Assembly: GCA_006226985.1 (NCBI GenBank)
Contig: SBGC01000142.1
Coordinates: forward strand, 1 to 5,617
Length of the DNA stretch: 5,617 nt
Reading direction: 5' to 3'
From: Bacillota bacterium
GTDB lineage: Bacteria > Bacillota_I > Bacilli_A > Acholeplasmatales > Acholeplasmataceae
Shown here: positions 1 to 5,617 of the stretch, piece by piece
How positions within the stretch are numbered: position 1 is the first letter of the stretch
How the letters are laid out: each line of letters begins with the position of its first letter
Notes under the pieces: generated by a model
Seen by the model: only the letters and a program-made list of their open reading frames with translations
Database searches by the model: none
What the model was told of the DNA's origin: nothing
Made by a program: the position numbers and the translations under genes

Positions 1-6
1 GAGGTG
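1..6 (+). promoter_or_regulatory. Ribosome binding site of the DUF975 gene
   Basis: The window opens with GAGGTG, six bases before an ATG at 13. This is a good match to the right-hand part of the Shine-Dalgarno consensus and decides the start. An in-frame GTG at 4 lies inside the site and cannot be used with it. The left part of the site may lie outside the window. Confidence 0.7.
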
Positions 7-12
7 TTAATT

Positions 13-597
13 ATGAAATCTAGAAGAGAATTAAAAAAACTTGCTTGGGAACAACTCAGACCTACATATTGGATGGTATTAGTTGCTCTATTAGTCACAT
101 TTGCTATACAACCTGCACTTGCTCCTATTGCAATCATCATCTCGGGACCTATTGCAGTTGGTATTTCAATTTATTTACTCGATATTATCGAAAATAAAGC
201 GGATGGACGAAAAATTGAAATTGTTCTGGATGCATTCAAAAAAAATCTTCCAGCGAATATCATTGCTTATATATTAATAGGGATTTTTACCTTTTTATGG
301 TCTCTCTTACTCATTATTCCAGGTATTGTTAAAGCAATATCCTATAGCATGACAACCTATATTTTGGCAGAAAACACAGAAATTAATGCGATGGATGCCA
401 TCAAACAAAGTCAAGAGATGATGCAAGGTCATAAAATGGAATTTTTCCTACTCTTGTTAAGTTTCTTTTGGTGGTTTGTTCTTTCTATGCTAACGTTTGG
501 TTTGGGATTTATCTTTCTACTCCCTTATATTCAAATGACTATTACTAACTATTATATTGAGTTAAGAGGAAAGAAGAAAGTTCAACTTTCACTTTAA
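13..597 (+). CDS. DUF975 family integral membrane protein
   Basis: A 194-residue membrane protein of unknown function that resembles the DUF975 family of low-GC Gram-positive bacteria. The N-terminus is short, basic and cytoplasmic-looking (SRRELKKLAWEQL, residues 3-15). Hydrophobic segments follow at about 20-33, 37-58, 84-103, 142-162 and 163-180. The family-like core is visible: a Leu/Ile-rich helix ending in IIPGIVKAISYSMTTYILAE (101-120), then KQSQEMMQGHKMEFF (131-145), then GLGFIFLLPY (163-172), with a basic tail after the last helix. The length is near the lower end of what I expect for the family. I chose ATG 13 because GAGGTG lies six bases upstream. It converges on the acyltransferase gene and ends 11 bases before a shared terminator hairpin. 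Its promoter is outside the window. No enzymatic residues are evident and I cannot assign a function. The family call rests on motif recall, not on a search. Confidence 0.85.
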   Translation: MKSRRELKKLAWEQLRPTYWMVLVALLVTFAIQPALAPIAIIISGPIAVGISIYLLDIIENKADGRKIEIVLDAFKKNLPANIIAYILIGIFTFLWSLLLIIPGIVKAISYSMTTYILAENTEINAMDAIKQSQEMMQGHKMEFFLLLLSFFWWFVLSMLTFGLGFIFLLPYIQMTITNYYIELRGKKKVQLSL

Positions 598-608
598 TAA
601 AAAAATAA

Positions 609-638
609 AGGATGCAAGAACTGCATCCTATTTTTTTT
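609..638. terminator. Bidirectional Rho-independent terminator between convergent genes
   Basis: GGATGCA (610-616) and TGCATCC (622-628) form a perfect 7-bp stem with a 5-base loop, extended to 8 bp by A609-T629. On the plus strand it is followed by a run of eight T (631-638), which terminates the DUF975 transcript. On the minus strand the A-rich stretch 598-609 gives a weaker U tract, so it probably also ends the acyltransferase transcript. The acyltransferase stop codon (628-630, TAG on the minus strand) is built into the stem. Confidence 0.85.
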
Positions 639-1764
639 GATATAAATACTCACCTGCATGGACAAACCTCGTCGGTAACCATGTCGGTTTCATCTCAAAT
701 TGATAAATCTGATATCCTTCATATATTTGAACATTTCTACCAATATCTGATGGTAAACTTTGAATGTTTTTTATATCGAAATGATGTGTTATCATTTCTT
801 TATTAAATGATCCTTCATAGACATATCCATCACGTGAAAGTGTTAGTCTACCAAAACCAACAGTTCTTAATGTGTTCTGGTATATGGATTGCAAAATAAC
901 CTTACTTGATAATTCATACGTCGGATTTTGATCAATTGCATGTTGAACGGCTAAAGCTTGTTGATCAAATAATTCATCTATCGTTTTTCCGCCTAATCTA
1001 CCAAATTGGTCATAGACTAGTTCATGTGAGCATTGTAGACAAAATAATCGATTGTTTTCTGCTACTAAACCTTCAGTATGGCATGATGGACATTGATAAA
1101 TGACATTTTCTAAGTTTGCAATATCTTTGAGTTTATATTTATACTGTTTAACCTCATTAAAACGTCCTGTAGAAAACGAAAGTGCTTCTGTAACGATTTC
1201 ATAAATACGTTCTAAAGATAATGATTCTAAATCATCTTTCTTTATAATTAATGCTTTTTCTGTTTCAGATCTTCCAGGAAATGTTTTCTTAGACCAAGGT
1301 GGATTCACTAAATAAGCATTTTTATGCTTGACAATATAAACATCAACATCGGCCTTTTTAATAAATTTAGCAATTGAAAAAGCTAGTGGAAGTGTTCTTC
1401 CTATGGGCGATATTTGACCTTCTGGAAAAACGGAAACGATACCCTTTTGTTTTAATATGCGAAAGGCTTTAAGGGTTGCTACAGGATCTGCTTGCATTAA
1501 ACTCTTAGGAATCGCTCGTGCTAGCTTTAAGAAAAACCTTGTTCCAGGTTCATAAAACATTTTTTGGGCTGCGAGATACGTAACTCTTCTTGGATACATC
1601 GCAGCAGTTGTATAAACAAAATCATAAAATGATGTGTGATTACTTAAGATGATAGCAGGCCCTTTAATCGATAATTTTTGAGTGATTCTATTCCCTTTAA
1701 GATATGCAAATATTTTGAGTAAAAAACCCAGCGTTATATAAAGAAATATGTTGGGTCTTTTCAT
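628..1764 (-). CDS. PlsC-type glycerolipid acyltransferase with zinc ribbon and C-terminal extension
   Basis: A 378-residue protein of the PlsC/LPLAT acyltransferase superfamily, which moves an acyl chain onto lysophosphatidic acid or another lysolipid at the membrane's cytoplasmic face. A hydrophobic N-terminal segment (about 5-22) is followed by the catalytic motif NHTSFYD (H43 and D48, the HX4D pair). FPEG at 113-116 is the substrate phosphate-binding motif. Both catalytic-site motifs are intact. The usual PlsC enzyme is only about 200-250 residues; here about 150 residues follow. They start with a zinc-ribbon-like cysteine set (C225, C228, C242, C245; CX2C-X13-CX2C) and end in a beta-rich stretch (about 290-378) that could be a PH/GRAM-like fold. 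It starts one base after the stop of the upstream transporter gene, with AAGGAC about 10 bases before the ATG, so it is second in a two-gene operon and probably translationally coupled. The exact acyl acceptor is unknown, so I give no gene symbol. Confidence 0.85.
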   Translation of the reverse strand: MKRPNIFLYITLGFLLKIFAYLKGNRITQKLSIKGPAIILSNHTSFYDFVYTTAAMYPRRVTYLAAQKMFYEPGTRFFLKLARAIPKSLMQADPVATLKAFRILKQKGIVSVFPEGQISPIGRTLPLAFSIAKFIKKADVDVYIVKHKNAYLVNPPWSKKTFPGRSETEKALIIKKDDLESLSLERIYEIVTEALSFSTGRFNEVKQYKYKLKDIANLENVIYQCPSCHTEGLVAENNRLFCLQCSHELVYDQFGRLGGKTIDELFDQQALAVQHAIDQNPTYELSSKVILQSIYQNTLRTVGFGRLTLSRDGYVYEGSFNKEMITHHFDIKNIQSLPSDIGRNVQIYEGYQIYQFEMKPTWLPTRFVHAGEYLYQKK

Positions 1765-1765
1765 T

Positions 1766-3172
1766 TTACAACAAGTCCTTTATATCATCGCTTATCTCAT
1801 GATGATTTTCAATTAAACGAACGATTTCTTTTTGTTTACTAGCATCAATTTTATATTTGAATGAAATATAAATACCAATACCCATGAACAGAAGTGGTGC
1901 AAATGACATAATTAAACGAATCATTAATGTTGCACTATCAGGTTGTGGTATCGGATCAGTTTCACCGATAACTCGTTCTTTAAATCCCGCGAGTCCAATT
2001 AAAAACATAACAAGTGCTAACCCAATAGCTTGTGCAATTTTATTAATAAAATTCGTAAAACCACTCATTTGTCCATCGAGTCTCTCCTTAAACTTCAGTT
2101 GACCCGCATCAACGACATCACCATACATCGTATGAGGAACTAAACCAGGACCACTAATACCAAATCCCATAATGGCTCCAAGTAGATAAATAACGATGGG
2201 ATTCACATTTGCTGGAATGAGTAAAATAAAGAGTGCGGATACAATCCATAATAATCCACCAAATCGATAAGCAAATGTTTTTCCTTTTTTCTCAATCATT
2301 TTGAGATAAACAGGTAATGCGACGATTTGCATCGAAAACATTAAAGCTGCAGCGATTAATCCAACCATACTTGACTCACCAGCTGCAGTCACATCTTTTG
2401 TTATGTAAAAATCCACATAAAAGAAAAATAATCCACTCATAATAGCCATTGACATTTGTAAAACTAAAAACATGCCTAAGTATTGTCTAAAAGGTCTCAA
2501 AGATAAGGGTTTAATCATTTCTTTGATTGATAATTTTGTTTCAAGCTTTTCTGTTTTAATCTCTTCTCTAACAAATAGTCCGGTCATTAAAACAGAGACT
2601 GCAAAAATTAAACCAAATGAAAGACTCATCACTTGATAACCTGTGCTTCTATCATCAAATAAGCCTACAATGATACCTGGAACTGCAACACACAAAATCG
2701 ATGAGAAAATGGAAAAACCTAAACGATATGAATTATAAGATGCTCTTTCTTGATAATCACTTGATATTTCACTAGATAGAGAATAATAAGGTATCATGAC
2801 ACTCGTTTGTACGGTTGTAAAAACGAGATAACTCAATAATACAGCAGTGATTCTTAAGTAAACATCAGAAAATGAATAAGGGAAAAATAAAAAATACATA
2901 GATACTAAAATAAATGGTGACGCGATAATCAAATATATTCTTCTTTTACCTAGTTTAGATGAAGTATGATCTGAAATATAACCCATGAGTGGATCTGTAA
3001 CTGCATCCCATATACGGGCAACAAGCATGATGACACCTATCCAATATGCACTAATCCCAACTGTTAAGGCTAAGAATACAGGATATAAGAAATTGATAAT
3101 GTTAAATGAACCACCGCCAAAAACATCGGCTGAAGCAAAAGCTAATTTTTGTTTTAAGCCATTTTTCGCCAT
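1766..3172 (-). CDS. GPH family (MelB-like) MFS cation symporter
   Basis: A 468-residue, 12-helix-type transporter of the glycoside-pentoside-hexuronide:cation symporter family within the MFS. The clearest signature is ARIWDAVTDPLMG (52-64), nearly identical to MelB helix II. Its D56 and D60 match the MelB cation-site aspartates D55 and D59. SDHTSSKLGKRR (67-78) is the following cytoplasmic loop, IPYYSLSSEIS (127-137) is helix IV into the loop, GDVVDAG is at 351-357, and K378 matches MelB K377. Aligned by eye, the two galactoside-binding aspartates of MelB (D19, D124) are not present: the positions fall near G21/S22 and at M126. Substrate specificity is therefore open, and a melibiose-type sugar is unlikely. 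The start has AAGGAG (3179-3184) six bases upstream. The gene has its own -10 box and is the first gene of an operon with the acyltransferase. The tail (about 441-468) is charged and cytoplasmic. Confidence 0.9.
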   Translation of the reverse strand: MAKNGLKQKLAFASADVFGGGSFNIINFLYPVFLALTVGISAYWIGVIMLVARIWDAVTDPLMGYISDHTSSKLGKRRIYLIIASPFILVSMYFLFFPYSFSDVYLRITAVLLSYLVFTTVQTSVMIPYYSLSSEISSDYQERASYNSYRLGFSIFSSILCVAVPGIIVGLFDDRSTGYQVMSLSFGLIFAVSVLMTGLFVREEIKTEKLETKLSIKEMIKPLSLRPFRQYLGMFLVLQMSMAIMSGLFFFYVDFYITKDVTAAGESSMVGLIAAALMFSMQIVALPVYLKMIEKKGKTFAYRFGGLLWIVSALFILLIPANVNPIVIYLLGAIMGFGISGPGLVPHTMYGDVVDAGQLKFKERLDGQMSGFTNFINKIAQAIGLALVMFLIGLAGFKERVIGETDPIPQPDSATLMIRLIMSFAPLLFMGIGIYISFKYKIDASKQKEIVRLIENHHEISDDIKDLL

Positions 3173-3203
3173 AAAGAACTCCTTGTTAAAGATATATGAC
3201 TCT

Positions 3204-3209
3204 ATTATA
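3204..3209 (-). promoter_or_regulatory. Promoter -10 box of the transporter-acyltransferase operon
   Basis: On the minus strand this is a perfect TATAAT, 31 bases upstream of the transporter ATG. It would give a transcript start near 3197 and a leader of about 25 bases. The -35 position falls around 3227-3233 (GCTTAA or TGCTTA) and is weak. That region lies right beside the T tract of the preceding kinase terminator, so the two units are packed end to end. Confidence 0.6.
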
Positions 3210-3234
3210 CAAAAAACATAGTGTTTTTAAGCAT

Positions 3235-3267
3235 AAAAAAAAGCTTTCTCATCAACGAGAAAGCTTT
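3235..3267 (-). terminator. Rho-independent terminator of the phosphofructokinase gene
   Basis: AAAGCTTTCTC (3240-3250) and GAGAAAGCTTT (3257-3267) form a perfect 11-bp stem with a 6-base loop (ATCAAC). On the minus strand it is followed directly by a T run (3242 down to 3235, partly within the stem base). It begins seven bases after the kinase stop codon and separates that gene from the transporter operon. There is only a broken T stretch (3273-3280) on the plus side, so minus-strand use is clear. Confidence 0.9.
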
Positions 3268-3274
3268 ATCAGTT

Positions 3275-4519
3275 TTATTTCTTTGTAACTCTTACTTTTT
3301 TTAATTTTGCAAAACGTGGAAGTCCATCTTCAAGTTTAGCTTTGGATTCACCTTGAATAAGTGGTAATGCATAATCGATAAATTCTTGAGTCATCCCTTT
3401 ACCACGAGGTAAAATCCATTCAAGAGGTACTGTTTGTTCATGGTTAGCAGCATTTTTCAAAGGAAGAAGAACATATTTTATCTTATAAGGATTATTAGAA
3501 ACTCTCTTAAATCCAACCATCTTATCGGTTGTCCCTTTAACAGCAGCTTGAACAGCTTTTTTACCTGCTTTGTAGGCTTCTTCAACATCAACTTTGGATG
3601 CTAAATGTGCTGCAGAACGTTGTAATAATGAGAATTCAATCGCTCTTACTTTAACATTAATACGATTACTAATTTCATTGACTAATGCTTGTGCAGCTCC
3701 ACCAAGTTGTGCATGTCCAAATGCGTCTCTTCTTAGCTCTTGGAATAATTCTGGGATATATTTACCTTCTTTTGTCTTAATACCTTCTGAAACAGCAACA
3801 ATGACTTTTCCTTTTTGATTTAAGACATCTTGTACATCACTAAAAAATTCATCAAAATCAAAAGGTAATTCAGGTAGATAAATTAAATCTGGTCCTTGAC
3901 CTTTACTTTGAGCAAGTGCTGCAGCAGCTGTTAGCCAACCAGCATTTCTTCCCATGACTTCAACGATGGTAATTTGTTTGGTGTCATAAACAGTTGCATC
4001 ATGGTATAACTCCATGAGTGTTGTAGCAACATACTTAGCTGCTGATGCATATCCAGGTGAATGGTCAGTTACATTTAAATCATTATCAATGGTCTTTGGA
4101 ACACCGATAACATTACAATCATAACCTGATTTCTTAAAGAATTTTGAAATCTTGTTACATGTATCCATGGAGTCATTACCACCGTTATAGAAGAAGTAAC
4201 GAATATTATATTTCTTAAATACTTCTAATAAACGACGATATTCACTATCATCAACTTTTGGATTCTTTAGTTTGTATCTGACTGATCCAATTGCAGATGA
4301 TGGTGTATTTTTTAATAATTCTAGTTCATAAAGATCTTCTTGACTTATATCGTAAAAGTCTTCATTTAATACGCCTTTAATACCATGTACTGCACCATAT
4401 ACTGCAGTAATATTGGGTTGCTTAAGTGCTTCGATAAATACCCCGGCAGCACTAGCATTAATGACACTTGTAGGTCCGCCTGATTGTCCGAGAAGTGCAG
4501 CTCCAACTAAATTTTTCAT
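3275..4519 (-). CDS. 6-phosphofructokinase, pyrophosphate-dependent type
   Basis: A 414-residue phosphofructokinase that phosphorylates fructose 6-phosphate to fructose 1,6-bisphosphate in glycolysis, very probably using PPi reversibly. The N-terminal loop is GQSGGPTSVIN (11-21), the PPi-family form, not the GGDAPGMN form of ATP enzymes. GGNDSMDT (113-120) has D116 where E. coli PfkA has G104, and PKTIDND (141-147) has K142 where ATP enzymes have Gly. This Asp/Lys pair is the established PPi signature. D145 is the expected catalytic base, and MGRNAGW (189-195) binds the sugar phosphate. The length exceeds the roughly 320 residues of bacterial ATP-PFK and fits longer PPi-type enzymes. The start is ATG 4519. 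The only Shine-Dalgarno match is GGTGAT, which pairs with the 3' part of the consensus and places the missing core at normal spacing. It is transcribed alone, with an extended -10 upstream and a strong terminator downstream. PPi-PFK activity is known from Acholeplasma laidlawii. Confidence 0.93.
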   Translation of the reverse strand: MKNLVGAALLGQSGGPTSVINASAAGVFIEALKQPNITAVYGAVHGIKGVLNEDFYDISQEDLYELELLKNTPSSAIGSVRYKLKNPKVDDSEYRRLLEVFKKYNIRYFFYNGGNDSMDTCNKISKFFKKSGYDCNVIGVPKTIDNDLNVTDHSPGYASAAKYVATTLMELYHDATVYDTKQITIVEVMGRNAGWLTAAAALAQSKGQGPDLIYLPELPFDFDEFFSDVQDVLNQKGKVIVAVSEGIKTKEGKYIPELFQELRRDAFGHAQLGGAAQALVNEISNRINVKVRAIEFSLLQRSAAHLASKVDVEEAYKAGKKAVQAAVKGTTDKMVGFKRVSNNPYKIKYVLLPLKNAANHEQTVPLEWILPRGKGMTQEFIDYALPLIQGESKAKLEDGLPRFAKLKKVRVTKK

Positions 4520-4561
4520 TTCATCACCATTTTCTATATAATTTCAATTTTTTCCACAGTC

Positions 4562-4570
4562 ATTTTACCA
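4562..4570 (-). promoter_or_regulatory. Extended -10 promoter of the phosphofructokinase gene
   Basis: On the minus strand this reads TGGTAAAAT, an extended -10 (TGn plus TAAAAT, one mismatch to TATAAT). It would start transcription near 4555 and give a leader of about 36 bases. No good -35 is present at the expected distance (CTTTCT), which is common where the TGn extension is used. Confidence 0.55.
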
Positions 4571-4601
4571 TAAAAACAACGTATAGAAAGGAAAAATGTA
4601 A

Positions 4602-4615
4602 TAAAATCGCTTTCA
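4602..4615 (-). promoter_or_regulatory. Possible cre (CcpA operator) upstream of the phosphofructokinase promoter
   Basis: The minus strand reads TGAAAGCGATTTTA, matching the cre consensus TGWAANCGNTNWCA at all defined positions except one (T for C near the end). It is centred about 53 bases upstream of the predicted kinase start. In Bacillus subtilis, cre sites at about this distance activate glycolytic-overflow genes such as ackA and pta. Whether this organism has CcpA cannot be seen here, and a single site can arise by chance. Confidence 0.35.
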
Positions 4616-4726
4616 TGTAAAGAAGAATATCTTTTAATAACTTCGTCTTTTAATTTAAGATGCATGATGAGTCTTGTATGTTAACTATGATCGTCTTTTT
4701 ATCAAATAGACTTTATGTATTTTTAT

Positions 4727-4754
4727 TTGTTCACTTTTTAGATATAATTATATT
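4727..4754 (+). promoter_or_regulatory. Candidate promoter of the membrane sensor gene
   Basis: Two overlapping readings are possible. TATAAT at 4743-4748 is a perfect -10 but has no recognisable -35. TTGTTC (4727-4732) with a 16-base spacer to TATATT (4749-4754) has both elements but each is imperfect. Either gives a short leader of roughly 10-25 bases before the ribosome binding site (AAGGAGGG, 4762-4769). Confidence 0.5.
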
Positions 4755-4775
4755 AATCATGAAGGAGGGTTAAGT

Positions 4776-5617
4776 ATGAAGGTATATCGTCCGTATGTTG
4801 CTTTAATCTTAATAATTATCTTGTTCTTAACAATGTTTCTTTTTCATAGGTTAAATGAAAGAATAACTGTAGAACAACCAAGTAGTTTTAATGATGCTTG
4901 GATTTATGAATCAACAACAATTGATTTACCTATTGATTTAAATATTAAACCAGGACAAATCTATACCATCGAGAAAGTATTAACGACTGATTTTCATGAA
5001 CCACAATATCTATTAATAAGATCTTCATTATCCAATGTATCAGTATATTTAGAAGATGTTCTCATCTATGAGAAGACATATGGTGATACGCTAGATAACC
5101 CTTATGCATCAATGTGGCATATGATTAGATTACCACGACACATTGATGGACAAACGATAACTATTTCGTTTAATTCACCTTATGCAGCAATGTCTGGACA
5201 AATTAACGAGATTTTTTATGGTTCAGAAGTCATGCATCATACCTACATAAGAAACACCTATGGCTTTCGCTTATTGATTGGTGTCATCTCATTTTTTACA
5301 GGTGTTTTAATTATGTTGTCAGATTTTATCCTTACCAGAAAACACGACCGTGGATATGCACAATTAGGTTTGTTTGTGGTTTTACTTTCTTTATGGATGA
5401 TTGCAGAATCTAGGATGCTTCAGTTTTACACAGGGAGCACATTATTGATAGGATCACTCGCGTATTTATCTTTACCACTCTTTCCTATACCATTATCAAG
5501 TTATCTTATGGATAATGTTGTTACAAAATACAAACCTATATTCAAATACATTAAATTATTTTTCTTTGCTCAATTTTTCTTTGTAATTGTGATGTATTTA
5601 ACGAATACACTTGATTT
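4776..5617 (+). CDS. Membrane sensor protein with extracytoplasmic domain and multi-TM module, partial (possibly a diguanylate cyclase)
   Basis: The first 280 codons of a gene that runs off the right edge with no stop; the frame is open throughout. The start has a strong AAGGAGGG six bases before ATG 4776. An N-terminal signal anchor (7-23) leads to an outside domain of about 135 residues (27-160). This domain is rich in beta strands and aromatics (YLLIRSSLSNVSVYLEDVLI, 78-97; ASMWHMIRLP, 111-120; ITISFNSPY, 128-136). Hydrophobic helices follow at about 163-184, 193-212, 221-245 and 258-277, with the array unfinished at the edge. A jelly-roll-like outside domain followed by a run of helices is the 7TMR-DISM-like sensor plan. 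In clostridial and related bacteria this layout is often followed by a cytoplasmic GGDEF domain (c-di-GMP synthesis), less often by a kinase or HTH. The output domain is not in the window, so the diguanylate cyclase reading is an inference. The gene diverges from the kinase across 256 bases. Confidence 0.8.
   Translation, partial: MKVYRPYVALILIIILFLTMFLFHRLNERITVEQPSSFNDAWIYESTTIDLPIDLNIKPGQIYTIEKVLTTDFHEPQYLLIRSSLSNVSVYLEDVLIYEKTYGDTLDNPYASMWHMIRLPRHIDGQTITISFNSPYAAMSGQINEIFYGSEVMHHTYIRNTYGFRLLIGVISFFTGVLIMLSDFILTRKHDRGYAQLGLFVVLLSLWMIAESRMLQFYTGSTLLIGSLAYLSLPLFPIPLSSYLMDNVVTKYKPIFKYIKLFFFAQFFFVIVMYLTNTLD

Noticed and set aside
4..12. GTG at position 4 as the start of the DUF975 protein.
   Set aside because: It sits inside the only ribosome binding site. 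ATG 13 has correct spacing and gives a typical basic N-terminus.
612..1103. Plus-strand frames at 612-806 and 906-1103.
   Set aside because: Both lie antisense within the acyltransferase gene, whose catalytic motifs fix the true strand. They have no ribosome binding sites and low-complexity products.
1766..3172. Straightforward melibiose or lactose permease annotation for the GPH transporter.
   Set aside because: The galactoside-binding aspartates are missing and there is no glycosidase or sugar gene next to it. Only the family-level call is supported.
1884..3818. Plus-strand frames at 1884-2102, 2985-3221 and 3594-3818.
   Set aside because: These are antisense shadows of the transporter and kinase genes. 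The 2985-3221 frame also runs through the operon promoter.
4616..4640. Short AAAGA/TCTTT hairpin (4619-4634) as a terminator or regulatory RNA in the divergent intergenic region.
   Set aside because: The stem is only five AT-rich pairs and too weak to stand out from AT-rich background. Apart from the promoter elements listed, I see no RNA gene in 4520-4775.
4660..4773. A 37-codon plus-strand frame with a hydrophobic product, ending two bases before the sensor gene ATG, resembling a leader peptide.
   Set aside because: It has no ribosome binding site, the perfect TATAAT at 4743-4748 lies inside it, and its last codons are simply the ribosome binding site of the next gene. Chance is the simplest reading.
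1..5617. Mycoplasma-type code with UGA read as Trp.
   Set aside because: All 15 Trp codons in the five proteins are TGG, and no frame needs a read-through of TGA.

Overview
This is a low-GC, gene-dense bacterial window. It holds four complete protein genes and one gene cut by the right edge, all with Shine-Dalgarno-type starts. All 15 tryptophans in the five proteins are encoded by TGG, and the genes stop at TAA or TAG. UGA is therefore not being read as Trp, which argues against Mycoplasma or Spiroplasma-type Mollicutes. AT-richness, short intergenic gaps, a pyrophosphate-type phosphofructokinase (an activity known from Acholeplasma laidlawii), a DUF975 protein and a GPH-type transporter together suggest an Acholeplasma-like mollicute or a related low-GC Firmicute. 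That placement is an inference and is not proven by any single marker.

Layout, left to right. A plus-strand DUF975 integral membrane protein (13-597) ends at a hairpin (609-638) that can terminate transcription from both sides. Converging on it is a two-gene minus-strand operon: a GPH/MelB-type cation symporter (1766-3172) followed after one base by a PlsC-type acyltransferase with an extra zinc-ribbon and C-terminal tail (628-1764). The operon has its own -10 box (3204-3209). This box lies just beyond a strong terminator (3235-3267) belonging to the next minus-strand gene, a 414-residue PPi-type 6-phosphofructokinase (3275-4519). A 256-base divergent intergenic region (4520-4775) then carries an extended -10 promoter and a cre-like palindrome for the kinase, and a TATAAT region plus strong ribosome binding site for the last gene. 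That gene (4776 to the end) encodes a membrane sensor with an N-terminal anchor, an extracytoplasmic beta-rich domain and a multi-TM module. Its output domain is outside the window.

How the genes may work together. The kinase is core glycolysis and appears to be an independent unit. The symporter and acyltransferase are transcriptionally and probably translationally coupled. The symporter keeps the MelB cation-site aspartates but lacks both galactoside-binding aspartates. A lipid-related job, such as uptake or flipping of a lysolipid followed by reacylation, is therefore a reasonable but unproven alternative to sugar uptake. Most of the window is ordinary housekeeping and membrane physiology. 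I saw no mobile element, CRISPR array, tRNA or rRNA.
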